Of a stretch of DNA of 33,089 nucleotides, positions 14,999-22,670 are shown one piece after another. Numbering within the stretch: the stretch's first letter is position 1; every line of letters starts with the position of its first letter. Under the pieces are notes generated by a model. The model was given only the letters and a program-made list of their open reading frames with translations. It was not told where the DNA came from and searched no databases. A program made the translations under genes and the position numbers. Source of the stretch: Oscillospiraceae bacterium (GTDB lineage Bacteria > Bacillota > Clostridia > Oscillospirales > Oscillospiraceae); the NCBI GenBank assembly GCA_017465745.1, contig JAFTVM010000105.1, positions 1 to 33,089 on the forward strand, given 5' to 3'.

Positions 14999-16623
14999 GC
15001 ATCTACAAAAAATACTGTACCGAGCAGCTTGACGGTCACAGCAGACTGACGGACATCCGATTTGAATATCCCGAAAACTTCAATTTCGGCTACGATGTGG
15101 TGGACGCAATCGCCGCACAGACTCCCGGGAAACGCGCCATGGTCTGGTGCAATGCCCTGGGTGAGGAACATACCTTTACCTTTTGTGATGTCAGCAGGGC
15201 CAGTAACCGCATTGCCAATGTCCTGCGTGACGCCGGAATCCGCCGGGGCGATCATGTCATGGTATGCCTGAAGCGGCATTACGAATACTGGTTCACCGCT
15301 GTGGCCCTGCACAAGCTGGGCGCAGTGCTGGTTCCCGTGACCCACATGCTGACAGAGTCGGATTTTGTCTACCGTATGGGCTGCGTCCCCATCAAAGGCA
15401 TCATCTGCACCCCCCAGGGGGACGTCCACAGCCGCATCCTGGCGGCGGCGAGACGGAAAGCTCCCAACTGCCGCCTGTGGACTGTCCAGCAGGAAATTGA
15501 GGGTTTTTCCAATCTGACAGCCGCCATGGAAGCAGCGTCCGACGTTTTTGAACGTCAGGAAACCAGCGTCCATGACGATATGCTCCTGTACTTCACCTCC
15601 GGCACCACAGGCTACCCCAAGGGCGTGATCCACGATTTCGCCTACCCCCTGGCACATGTTGTCACAGCAAAATACTGGCAGCAGGCGGAAGAGGACGGGC
15701 TTCACTTCACCGTGGCGGAGACCGGCTGGGCCAAGGCATCCTGGGGCAAGCTTTACGGTCAGTGGCTCATCGGCTGCGCCGTGATGATCTTTGATTTCGA
15801 CAATTTCGATCCCAAGCAGCTTTGCACCGTCATCAACACCTACGGTGTCACTTCTTTCTGCGCACCGCCCACAGTATACCGTTATCTGACCCGCAAGGGT
15901 ATCCCCGACATGCCCACGCTGCGCCACGCCTGTACTGCCGGGGAAGTGCTGAATCCCGAAGTGTCCCGCCGCTTTACGGCCCGTACCGGACTGGAACTGC
16001 GGGAGGGCTATGGTCAGACCGAGTCCACCCTGCTGCTGGGCAATCTGAAAAACTGCGGCAATGCCGTCGGCAGCCTGGGCGGCGCAAATCCTCTGTACCG
16101 GGTGGAACTGCAAAACGATGACGGTTCCCCCACCCCCGTGGGGCAGATCGGCGAAATCGTGGTGGTGCCCAAGGACGGGCAGCGTCCCATCGGGCTGTTT
16201 GTCCGGTATCTGGCAGACCCGGCCCGGTATGAAACTGCCTGGCGGGGCGGTGTGTACCACACCGGCGACGCTGCCTACCGGGACGAAAACGGCAGATTCT
16301 TCTTCCACGGCCGCAACGACGATCTCATCAAGACCGGCGGCTTCCGTGTTGGCCCATCTGAGGTAGAGAATGTGCTGATGGAGCACGACGCGGTACTGGA
16401 ATGTGCAGTTGTCGGCATTCCCGATCCCCTGCGCGGTCAGGCGATCAAGGCATACGTGATCCTGAACCCGGGCTTTACCGCCGATAAGGATATGGAGAAG
16501 GGACTTCGGGAATTTGCCAACGCGAAAATGGCAGAATACAAATGGATCCGCTGTATCGAATTCCTCGATCAGATCCCCAAGACCATCAGTAATAAAATAT
16601 GTAAGGCGGCACTGCGGCGGTGA
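14995..16623 (+). CDS. Medium-chain-type acyl-CoA synthetase (AMP-forming)
   Basis: 542 residues of the ANL superfamily, closest in feel to medium-chain acyl-CoA synthetases (ACSM type): NFGYDVVDAIA and HKLGAVLVPVTHMLTESDFVYR early on, the ATP-binding loop TSGTTGYPKG at 201-210, ETGWAKASWGKLYGQW, EGYGQTE, YHTGDAAYRDENG, and the hinge DDLIKTGGFRVGPSEVE. The C-terminal catalytic lysine is Lys534 in KTISNKICK. It would activate a free carboxylic or fatty acid to its CoA ester through an acyl-adenylate. Substrate chain length is not readable from sequence. Translational coupling to accA makes it an integral operon member. It may re-activate fatty acids released by the thioesterase two genes on, or recycle imported acids. 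Confidence 0.92.
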   Translation: MSIYKKYCTEQLDGHSRLTDIRFEYPENFNFGYDVVDAIAAQTPGKRAMVWCNALGEEHTFTFCDVSRASNRIANVLRDAGIRRGDHVMVCLKRHYEYWFTAVALHKLGAVLVPVTHMLTESDFVYRMGCVPIKGIICTPQGDVHSRILAAARRKAPNCRLWTVQQEIEGFSNLTAAMEAASDVFERQETSVHDDMLLYFTSGTTGYPKGVIHDFAYPLAHVVTAKYWQQAEEDGLHFTVAETGWAKASWGKLYGQWLIGCAVMIFDFDNFDPKQLCTVINTYGVTSFCAPPTVYRYLTRKGIPDMPTLRHACTAGEVLNPEVSRRFTARTGLELREGYGQTESTLLLGNLKNCGNAVGSLGGANPLYRVELQNDDGSPTPVGQIGEIVVVPKDGQRPIGLFVRYLADPARYETAWRGGVYHTGDAAYRDENGRFFFHGRNDDLIKTGGFRVGPSEVENVLMEHDAVLECAVVGIPDPLRGQAIKAYVILNPGFTADKDMEKGLREFANAKMAEYKWIRCIEFLDQIPKTISNKICKAALRR

Positions 16624-16625
16624 AG

Positions 16626-16646
16626 TTCCCGGCGTCGTGCCGGGAA
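16626..16646 (+). promoter_or_regulatory. Perfect inverted repeat between synthetase and tetR genes
   Basis: TTCCCGGC (16626-16633) and GCCGGGAA (16639-16646) form an 8-bp stem with a five-base loop, right after the synthetase stop at 16623 and just ahead of the tetR Shine-Dalgarno at 16649. No T-run follows, so it is not a classical terminator. It may stabilise or separate messages, or be a DNA operator. Confidence 0.5.
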
Positions 16647-16658
16647 ACGGAGGCAGAA

Positions 16659-17231
16659 TTGACAGTCAGAATCAAGAATATGCGTGAAGTCCTGCTGCTG
16701 GCAGGCATCAGCGAGATCAATGCCAACGGCGTTACGGGTTTTTCCATTCGACGTGTGGCTGCGGCCTGCAATGTATCCTGCGCCGCTCCCTACAAGCATT
16801 TCAAAGATAAGCGTGAATTCATCGCCGCCATTATTGAATACGTCAACGGGCAGTGGGCCGCCCGGCAGGAAGAAATCCTCTCCTCCTGTGGTGACAGCCT
16901 GCGCCAGCAGATCGTGGAGGTCTGCTGCGGTTATGTGCAGTTTCTTATGGAGAAACCCTATTTCCGCTCCATTCTCATGCTGAAGGATGAAGAATTCGAC
17001 AATATCTACCACAAAAAGCGGGGCGAAATGAGCAGCCGCAGCCAGAAGCTGGAAGCGGATTTCTTCTCCGCCTCCGGCTTTACCCCCGAAACCTTCAAGC
17101 GGAAATTCCATCTGGTGCGGGCCATGATCTTCGGCACCATCTTTATGATGGACACGGGAGAGCTGGAATACAATGAGGAGACCATGCAGAATTTCCGCTA
17201 CAGCATCAACCGGGAGTTTGACCTGCCATGA
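16659..17231 (+). CDS. TetR/AcrR family transcriptional regulator
   Basis: 190 residues from a TTG start at 16659. I prefer it over GTG 16620 because GGAGG lies 5 bases ahead and the protein then starts directly at the helix before the DNA-binding domain. The HTH is recognisable as GVTGFSIRRVAAACNVSCAAPYKHFKDKREFI, at about residues 25-56. The C-terminal ligand domain is not assignable. Being inside the fatty acid operon, it is the best candidate regulator of that operon, probably sensing an acyl-CoA or acyl-ACP as FadR-type TetR proteins do; the ligand is inference. It overlaps the thioesterase gene by 4 bases. Confidence 0.9.
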   Translation: MTVRIKNMREVLLLAGISEINANGVTGFSIRRVAAACNVSCAAPYKHFKDKREFIAAIIEYVNGQWAARQEEILSSCGDSLRQQIVEVCCGYVQFLMEKPYFRSILMLKDEEFDNIYHKKRGEMSSRSQKLEADFFSASGFTPETFKRKFHLVRAMIFGTIFMMDTGELEYNEETMQNFRYSINREFDLP

Positions 17232-17653
17232 CAAGACCCTACATTCATAAAGTACACTACCATGAGACTGACCGCATGGGCATCACCCATCACAGCAACT
17301 ACATCCGCTGGATGGAAGAGGCCCGGGTGGACTATCTGGATCAGGTGGGCTACGGCTATGCCCGGATGGAACGTGAGGGCATCCTCTCCCCCGTCATCGG
17401 CATCGAGTGCCAGTATAAGCACGCCACCACCTTTGATGACGAGGTGGCCATCCGGGTGGAGGCGGCTGAATTCCGGGGCGTCCGGCTGGTGATCCGCTAT
17501 GAGATGACCAGGGTCAGCGATGGTGCACTGGTGCTCACCGGCAAATCCACACACTGCTTCACCACCCCTGAGGGCAAGCCCATCATCCTGAAAAAGCGGT
17601 TTCCGGAACTCGATCAGCTGCTTCGGAGCATGGTGGTGCCCAAGGACCAATAA
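17228..17653 (+). CDS. Acyl-CoA/acyl-ACP thioesterase, hot-dog fold (YbgC/FadM type)
   Basis: 141 residues of the 4-hydroxybenzoyl-CoA thioesterase type. The active-site segment YHETDRMGITHHSNYIRWME carries Asp15, the N-Y-x-R-W-M-E helix and Glu30, as in YbgC and FadM. It would hydrolyse an acyl thioester. As the last gene of the operon, coupled to tetR (ATGA overlap), it may release fatty acids from ACP or CoA or protect against accumulation. Its stop codon lies inside the terminator stem. Confidence 0.92.
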   Translation: MTRPYIHKVHYHETDRMGITHHSNYIRWMEEARVDYLDQVGYGYARMEREGILSPVIGIECQYKHATTFDDEVAIRVEAAEFRGVRLVIRYEMTRVSDGALVLTGKSTHCFTTPEGKPIILKKRFPELDQLLRSMVVPKDQ

Positions 17654-17689
17654 CGTTAAAAGCGCAGCTGCGGCTGCGCTTTTAACGTT
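17652..17689. terminator. Terminator-like 17-bp hairpin at the end of the fatty acid operon
   Basis: AACGTTAAAAGCGCAGC (17652-17668) and GCTGCGCTTTTAACGTT (17673-17689) pair perfectly with a TGCG loop. The T-run is within the stem (CTTTTAAC) and no long T-tail follows, so termination efficiency is uncertain. It could also protect the 3' end. Confidence 0.75.
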
Positions 17690-17697
17690 TCGTTCAT

Positions 17698-17726
17698 TTG
17701 ACACTTTCGCCCGGGCGTGATAGGAT
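17698..17726 (+). promoter_or_regulatory. Sigma-A promoter of the lipase-like/pyrophosphatase unit
   Basis: TTGACA (17698-17703), 17-base spacer, TAGGAT (17721-17726). Confidence 0.75.
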
Positions 17727-17768
17727 ATTGGTATCAAATTACCATAAACTGTCTGTGAGGTGATTGTT

Positions 17769-18863
17769 TTGGCAGACATGTTTGATTATCTGACCTGGCG
17801 GGGCGACATCCCCTTCTCCCAGGTTCCCCCGGGGCCGGTGGACTCGCTGATCTTCTGTACCCTGAGCTATATCGAATTCAATGGCATCGCACCGGAGACC
17901 CCTTATCAGTGGATCACCCTGGAACAAGCCGCCGCCAAGCTGCTGGTAGATCCCCTTGCCCCCAAAAAGGTGCGTGTTGAAAAGGATCTGGAGCTTCTGG
18001 CCGTAGCCGCATCCTGTCCACGGTTTCAGAAAGTGGGGCTGTGCTTCTACCGGGATATCTTCATCCGGGAAGAGGATACCCAGTTTGCCGCTATGACCTT
18101 TTACCTGGACGACGGCAGCGCGTTTCTGGCGTTCCGGGGCACGGACAAAACTCTGGTTGGCTGGCGGGAAGACTTCAATATGACCTTCCTGGACAGTATT
18201 CCCGCCCAGCGGCTGGCGAAGCAATATGTTCTGGAATTCTCTGCTGCCAGCCGTGCGCCTATACATCTGGGCGGCCATTCCAAGGGCGGTAACCTGGCCA
18301 TCTACGCCGCCGCCAAAGTGCCCGATGCCGTCCAGGATCAGATCCTGGGTGTATACAATCACGACGGCCCCGGTTTTACGGAAAAGATCCTGACAGAGTC
18401 CGGCTATCTGAACATCGTCCCCAAGATCCATACCTATGTGCCCCAATCCTCCGTTTTCGGCATGCTGCTGGAACGGGAGGAGCCTCATACCATCATCCGC
18501 AGCCGCGCCATCGGTCTGCTGCAGCATGATCCCTACACCTGGGAAATGATGGGCGGCGGCTTTATTGAGGAAGCGAAATTCACCGCCGATTCCCGGTTTC
18601 TCGACCGCACCTTTAAGACCTGGCTGGCGGGCATGACCACCGGGGAGCGCTATCAATTCTTCGATACCCTCTTCGATCTGCTGATGACCGAAGACGCCAG
18701 CCGTCCTCTGGACATCTTTAAGCCCCAGAATCTGAAGGCCTATATCCAGAGCCTGACCACCGACGGCAATGCCAGAAGGATCATCGGCTCGGAGCTTGAA
18801 AATCTGATCCAGTCCGCCAAGGCTGTGCAGCTGGTAGACGAGGAACTGAAGAAAGATCAATAA
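17769..18863 (+). CDS. Mbeg1-like (DUF2974) alpha/beta-hydrolase fold protein
   Basis: 364 residues. The start is TTG 17769, with GAGGTGA 5 bases ahead; the protein then begins (M)ADMFDYLTWRGD, the typical opening of Mbeg1-like proteins, whereas GTG 17760 would lie inside the Shine-Dalgarno. FLAFRGTDKTLVGWREDF precedes the lipase nucleophile elbow GGHSKGG with Ser171, and NHDGPGF follows; these match the lipase class 3-like fold. There is no signal peptide or membrane helix, so it is cytosolic. Substrate unknown. It shares a transcript with the pyrophosphatase 17 bases downstream. Confidence 0.9.
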   Translation: MADMFDYLTWRGDIPFSQVPPGPVDSLIFCTLSYIEFNGIAPETPYQWITLEQAAAKLLVDPLAPKKVRVEKDLELLAVAASCPRFQKVGLCFYRDIFIREEDTQFAAMTFYLDDGSAFLAFRGTDKTLVGWREDFNMTFLDSIPAQRLAKQYVLEFSAASRAPIHLGGHSKGGNLAIYAAAKVPDAVQDQILGVYNHDGPGFTEKILTESGYLNIVPKIHTYVPQSSVFGMLLEREEPHTIIRSRAIGLLQHDPYTWEMMGGGFIEEAKFTADSRFLDRTFKTWLAGMTTGERYQFFDTLFDLLMTEDASRPLDIFKPQNLKAYIQSLTTDGNARRIIGSELENLIQSAKAVQLVDEELKKDQ

Positions 18864-18880
18864 TCAAAGGAGGAAGCCCC

Positions 18881-19369
18881 ATGGAAAACGTTGTCAACGC
18901 CCTCATCGAGATCCCCCTGGGATCCAAGAACAAATATGAGCTGGATGAGACCACCGGCCGCATCGTGCTGGATCGTGTCCTCTACGCTGCCATGATCTAT
19001 CCCGCCGAGTATGGCATCATCGAGAAGACTCTGGCCCCCGATGGTGATCCCCTGGACATCCTGGTGGTTTGCTCTGAACCCACCTTCCCCGGCTGCATCG
19101 TCCCTGCCCGTGTGCTGGGCTACCTGGAGATGATCGACGGCGGCAAGACCGACTATAAGCTGATTTCCGTCGTAGACTGCGACCCCCGTTACGACGACAT
19201 CCACGAGCTTTCCGACCTGCCCAGCTTTGTTCTCAAGGAGATCGCCAATTTCTTCGGCAACTACAAGGTGCTGCAGAATGTGCCTGTGGAGGTGGGCGAA
19301 TACCACGGCAAGGATGAGGCGGTGCGGATCATCGCAGAGTGCCGGGCGAAATTTGCCTCCCTTTCGTAA
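18881..19369 (+). CDS. ppa: Inorganic pyrophosphatase, family I
   Basis: 162 residues. The family I signature D-G-D-P-L-D-I-L-V and nearby YPAEYGIIEKTLAPDGDP supply metal-binding aspartates, and IPLGSKNKYELDE carries the substrate Lys/Tyr residues. It hydrolyses pyrophosphate in the cytosol, pulling biosynthetic reactions forward. Pyrophosphate is a product of the acyl-CoA synthetase upstream, though it is a general housekeeping activity. AAAGGAGG lies 8 bases ahead of ATG 18881. Confidence 0.96.
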   Translation: MENVVNALIEIPLGSKNKYELDETTGRIVLDRVLYAAMIYPAEYGIIEKTLAPDGDPLDILVVCSEPTFPGCIVPARVLGYLEMIDGGKTDYKLISVVDCDPRYDDIHELSDLPSFVLKEIANFFGNYKVLQNVPVEVGEYHGKDEAVRIIAECRAKFASLS

Positions 19370-19382
19370 ATCTTAAGAATTG

Positions 19383-19411
19383 ACCACCGCTTCGGCGGTG
19401 GTTTCTTTCTT
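19383..19411 (+). terminator. Rho-independent terminator after ppa
   Basis: ACCACCGC (19383-19390), TTCG loop, GCGGTGGT (19395-19402), then TTCTTTCTT. It runs directly into the -35 element of the next promoter. Confidence 0.9.
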
Positions 19412-19438
19412 GACATTTTAGTCTATTGCTGATAGACT
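19410..19438 (+). promoter_or_regulatory. Promoter of the blaI-blaR1-like operon
   Basis: TTGACA (19410-19415), 17-base spacer, TAGACT (19433-19438). The -10 element lies inside the first operator-like dyad, so a bound repressor would exclude RNA polymerase. Confidence 0.8.
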
Positions 19439-19467
19439 ATACTTACAAGGTCGATAGTGAATAGACC
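19419..19467 (+). promoter_or_regulatory. Two operator-like dyads for the BlaI-type repressor
   Basis: Dyad 1: TAGTCTAT (19419-19426), five bases, ATAGACTA (19432-19439), perfect. Dyad 2: GGTCGAT (19449-19455), five bases, ATAGACC (19461-19467), one mismatch. Both share the GTCTAT/ATAGAC half-site and five-base gap, and their centres are 29 bases apart. They cover the spacer, -10 element and transcript start of the gene for a BlaI-like dimer, the usual layout for autorepression. Confidence 0.75.
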
Positions 19468-19485
19468 ACAAAAGGAGTGTACCAT

Positions 19486-19848
19486 ATGGACGATATAAAA
19501 CTTGGTGTGATCGAATCCAAATTCGCCGACATCATCTGGAAACATGAGCCAATGACCAGCCGGGAGCTGGTGGAAAAGTGTGCCGATGCGCTGGAGTGGA
19601 AGAAATCCACCACCTACACGGTGCTGAAAAAGCTCTGCCAGCGGGGCATTTTTCAGAATCAGGAGGGTCTCGTCACCTCTCTTATCTCCCGGGAGGAATT
19701 CTACGCCATGCAGAGCGAACGGTTCGTGGAGGAGACTTTCGAGGGTTCCCTGCCCGCCTTTCTGGCCGCCTTCACCCGGCGCAAGTCCCTCTCCCCCGCC
19801 GAAATCGCTGAGATCCGGAAGATGATTGGGGAATATGGGGAGGTGTAA
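19486..19848 (+). CDS. BlaI/MecI/CopY family repressor
   Basis: 120 residues from ATG 19486, with AAAGGAG 8 bases ahead. The winged-helix domain reads LGVIESKFADIIWKHEPMTSRELVEKC then KKSTTYTVLKKLCQRGIF, followed by a helical dimerisation tail. Such repressors bind dyads as dimers and are inactivated by cleavage after signalling from a BlaR1/MecR1 protease. The next gene, 2 bases on, is that protease, so this is a complete repressor-antirepressor pair. No beta-lactamase or other target gene lies beside it, so the regulon is unknown. Confidence 0.93.
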   Translation: MDDIKLGVIESKFADIIWKHEPMTSRELVEKCADALEWKKSTTYTVLKKLCQRGIFQNQEGLVTSLISREEFYAMQSERFVEETFEGSLPAFLAAFTRRKSLSPAEIAEIRKMIGEYGEV

Positions 19849-19850
19849 AG

Positions 19851-22535
19851 ATGAACATCACCTTCCTTGACCTGTTCAATGCCAGCATCTGCGCAAGCTG
19901 GCTGGTGCTGGTTGTGGTCGTGCTTCGCTTCCTGCTCAGGAAAGCACCGAAAGCCATCCACTGCGCCCTGTGGGCACTGGTGGCCATCCGGCTGCTGTGC
20001 CCCATTTCCATCGAAAGTCCTGTGAGCCTGGTGCCCAGCACTGAAACCCTGTCCATGGAATACCATCTCGAGCAAAGCATCTACACATCCCAGCAGACGG
20101 TACTTGATATTGTTGAAAACCCCATTTACCCGGAAGATGTCAACGTCTTCATCGAAGCCCCCATCAGCCGCATCAGCGTCTGGGACATCGAGTGGTCTGT
20201 GATCTGGCTGATTGGCGTTGGAATGATGGCTGCCTATGTGCTGATCTCCTGGCTGCGCCTGCAGAAGAAGGTGGCGGCGTCCATTCCCATTGCAAAAGAC
20301 ATCCGCCTGTGCGACCACATTGAATCTCCTTTCATTCTGGGCGTTTTCAACCCGCTGATCTACCTGCCCTCGGATATGGAGCAGGCGGCACTGGATCATG
20401 TGCTGGCTCACGAAAAGGCGCATCTAGCCCGCAAGGATCACTGGTGGAAACCCCTGGGCTTTCTGCTTCTGACCATCCACTGGTTTAATCCCATCATGTG
20501 GCTTGCCTACATTCTGCTGTGCCGGGATATTGAGCTGGCCTGCGATGAAAAAGTCATCCGGGATCTGAATGCGGAGCAGAAGAAAGCCTACTCCACTGCC
20601 CTGCTGGACTGCTCCGTCAGCCGCCCCATGATCGCCGCCTGTCCCCTGGCCTTTGGCGAGGTGGGCGTGAAGGACCGTGTGAAAACGATACTGAATTACA
20701 AGAAACCCGCTTTCTGGATCGTGGTTCTTGCAATTATCCTGTGCGGTGTTGTAGCGGTCTGCTTCCTGACGGATCCCGTGAGCCTGACTGTGCATGACAT
20801 CTTGGAAAGCGATGACTATACCATTCTTGCCCAGTGCGATCAATATGTGGACCTCATCATTCCTCTGGATGTACTGAACCAGATCAAGTCATCGGAGGAC
20901 GGCTGCGAATTCCACGAAAAGGAAGTTGTGGTTTTTGAATCCGACACATCCACCATCTGGCTGCGCAGTACCCAATATGCCAACGAAGGGGCGGAACGGA
21001 TGTATTTTGAATTCGATATATCCTATGAGCTTCCCAAGGTGGGCACGATTCTCCTGCCCTACTGGATCAATGAAGAAAGCGGCTATCGGACCGATTTCCG
21101 GATCGCCTCCAATCCCTCCTTCGAGGATACCTACACCTACGATGACAGCGGTCTTGACGTCCGGGGAACCGGACCCGATAACCGCTTCACCGTCTATGTG
21201 GATACGGCGGTTGCGATGCAGCCCTATTTCCATTACATGACCATCGGTGTCTGTATGAATCAGCTCACCTACGCCAAGGTTGGCTTGGAGCCGGAGTTGA
21301 ACCGGGGCGTCTTTTCCTCCGCCGTGCCCCAGGATAGATCCTTCCAGGCGTCCGGCAATGAAGTCTACCGCATCGGCTGGGACTCTGTCCGGCGGGAGGT
21401 ATTTCTGGATCCCTACGGAGCATTCCGGCAGTTCATCCAGGATTACTCCGCAGCCATCAAACACATCGAACTCACCAACAGCCTAAATCCTCTGACCCCG
21501 CTGAGTTACCATGAGCACCTGCGTCTTGGCTGGCAGACAACCTCCCCTGATGCACAGCTCACCAACCACTGCGCCGCCGTCAGTGAATTTCTGGACGTCT
21601 ACGACAACAGCATGATCCCCGCAAATGAGTACGAAAGCGCCTGTAACGGAACCTATCAGGCAGGTGATCTTCTGGCGCAGCACGCCATGATTTCCTCCGG
21701 CTTCGGCAGGGGCGACCGGATCTTCCATCTCTTTGAGTACAGTCTGTCGGTCTATGATCTGATGGGCGGCGAGGTCTTCACCAGCAACCACATCATCATC
21801 AACCATCCCACCCGGGATGAGGTCTTTGGCACCATGCAGTACAAGATGGTGGTCTGGAACGAAACCGGAACCGAAATGACGGAGGTGACCAAGGATTTCA
21901 TCCCCGATGACGCCAACATCGAGCTATGGCAGTTCTACACCGACGGAATGGCGGAATACCCGGAATATACCCTTTTCTTTTTCGACGGAGAATTGAAGTG
22001 GTTTGCGGAAAACTATGGCGACAGCTACGCGCGGATCTGGGAGGTCACCATCCCCATGGATGAGGATGAAAAGCTCCCCTCCGGCACTTATGTGTCCGCG
22101 GAAAAGGTCTTCTGGGCCTGGCACTCCTCCCTCTATGTGGAGGGCATAACCATGGAGGTCAACAACAACGCCATCTCTTTGGCGTTTCAGGGGATCGATG
22201 TTGGCGGCGCAAGCATCTACCCCCTGGAAGCCGACTGGCAGACGGAATGCCTCATCATCGAAAAGCGCCGGGAGATCCTGGCAGAGCTTTCCAATCTGGA
22301 ACCCGCCTTCGCCCTTTCCGACCTCAGCGATTGCCGCTTTCTGGTCATCGATCCTACCCATTTCCTGGTGGAAAAGGACGGGGCGCTGTATGTGGTCTCC
22401 TGGAATCATTCCAATGTCCATCTGGAGATGATCGATTACATCTTCCATGTGGTTCCGGAAACGGAATCCACCCGTATCCCGCTGGGGGACGGGATTACGG
22501 AAGACGGAAGTACTGTGGCAGAAATCGTACCATAA
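19851..22535 (+). CDS. BlaR1-like M56 membrane metalloprotease with large unknown sensor domain
   Basis: 894 residues. Membrane helices at about 11-29, 36-50, 113-133, 200-222 and 287-305. The zinc site HEKAH is at 187-191 with E228 in ELACDEK, as in peptidase family M56 (BlaR1/MecR1). After the last helix come about 590 extracellular residues. In classical BlaR1 this part is a penicillin-binding sensor of about 250 residues with SxxK, SxN and KTG motifs; I cannot find these, and the domain is twice as long and rich in aromatic and acidic residues. It presumably senses another signal and cleaves or triggers cleavage of the BlaI-like repressor. The last half (from about residue 540) could be a separate module. 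The domain family is not recognised. Confidence 0.88.
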   Translation: MNITFLDLFNASICASWLVLVVVVLRFLLRKAPKAIHCALWALVAIRLLCPISIESPVSLVPSTETLSMEYHLEQSIYTSQQTVLDIVENPIYPEDVNVFIEAPISRISVWDIEWSVIWLIGVGMMAAYVLISWLRLQKKVAASIPIAKDIRLCDHIESPFILGVFNPLIYLPSDMEQAALDHVLAHEKAHLARKDHWWKPLGFLLLTIHWFNPIMWLAYILLCRDIELACDEKVIRDLNAEQKKAYSTALLDCSVSRPMIAACPLAFGEVGVKDRVKTILNYKKPAFWIVVLAIILCGVVAVCFLTDPVSLTVHDILESDDYTILAQCDQYVDLIIPLDVLNQIKSSEDGCEFHEKEVVVFESDTSTIWLRSTQYANEGAERMYFEFDISYELPKVGTILLPYWINEESGYRTDFRIASNPSFEDTYTYDDSGLDVRGTGPDNRFTVYVDTAVAMQPYFHYMTIGVCMNQLTYAKVGLEPELNRGVFSSAVPQDRSFQASGNEVYRIGWDSVRREVFLDPYGAFRQFIQDYSAAIKHIELTNSLNPLTPLSYHEHLRLGWQTTSPDAQLTNHCAAVSEFLDVYDNSMIPANEYESACNGTYQAGDLLAQHAMISSGFGRGDRIFHLFEYSLSVYDLMGGEVFTSNHIIINHPTRDEVFGTMQYKMVVWNETGTEMTEVTKDFIPDDANIELWQFYTDGMAEYPEYTLFFFDGELKWFAENYGDSYARIWEVTIPMDEDEKLPSGTYVSAEKVFWAWHSSLYVEGITMEVNNNAISLAFQGIDVGGASIYPLEADWQTECLIIEKRREILAELSNLEPAFALSDLSDCRFLVIDPTHFLVEKDGALYVVSWNHSNVHLEMIDYIFHVVPETESTRIPLGDGITEDGSTVAEIVP

Positions 22536-22610
22536 GCAACACCACGCCGAAGGAATGCACTGCTCCCCGCAATGACATGCGTTTTAGGCAGCAGCCCACA
22601 ATACCGAAAA

Positions 22611-22640
22611 ACCGCCGAAGACTTGTCTTCGGCGGTTTCC
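22611..22640. terminator. Bidirectional terminator between blaR1-like and isocitrate dehydrogenase genes
   Basis: ACCGCCGAAGAC (22611-22622) pairs with GTCTTCGGCGGT (22625-22636). The T-run is better on the minus side (TTTTTCGG) than on the plus side (TTTCCCG). The rest of 22536-22670 holds nothing else I can identify. Confidence 0.85.
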
Positions 22641-22670
22641 CGTTAAAAGGTGAAACACGTAAAGCGTTTC

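Noticed and set aside
19851-22535. Beta-lactam resistance regulator
   Set aside because: The repressor and protease are of BlaI/BlaR1 type, but no penicillin-binding motifs were found in the sensor region and no beta-lactamase or PBP gene is linked.
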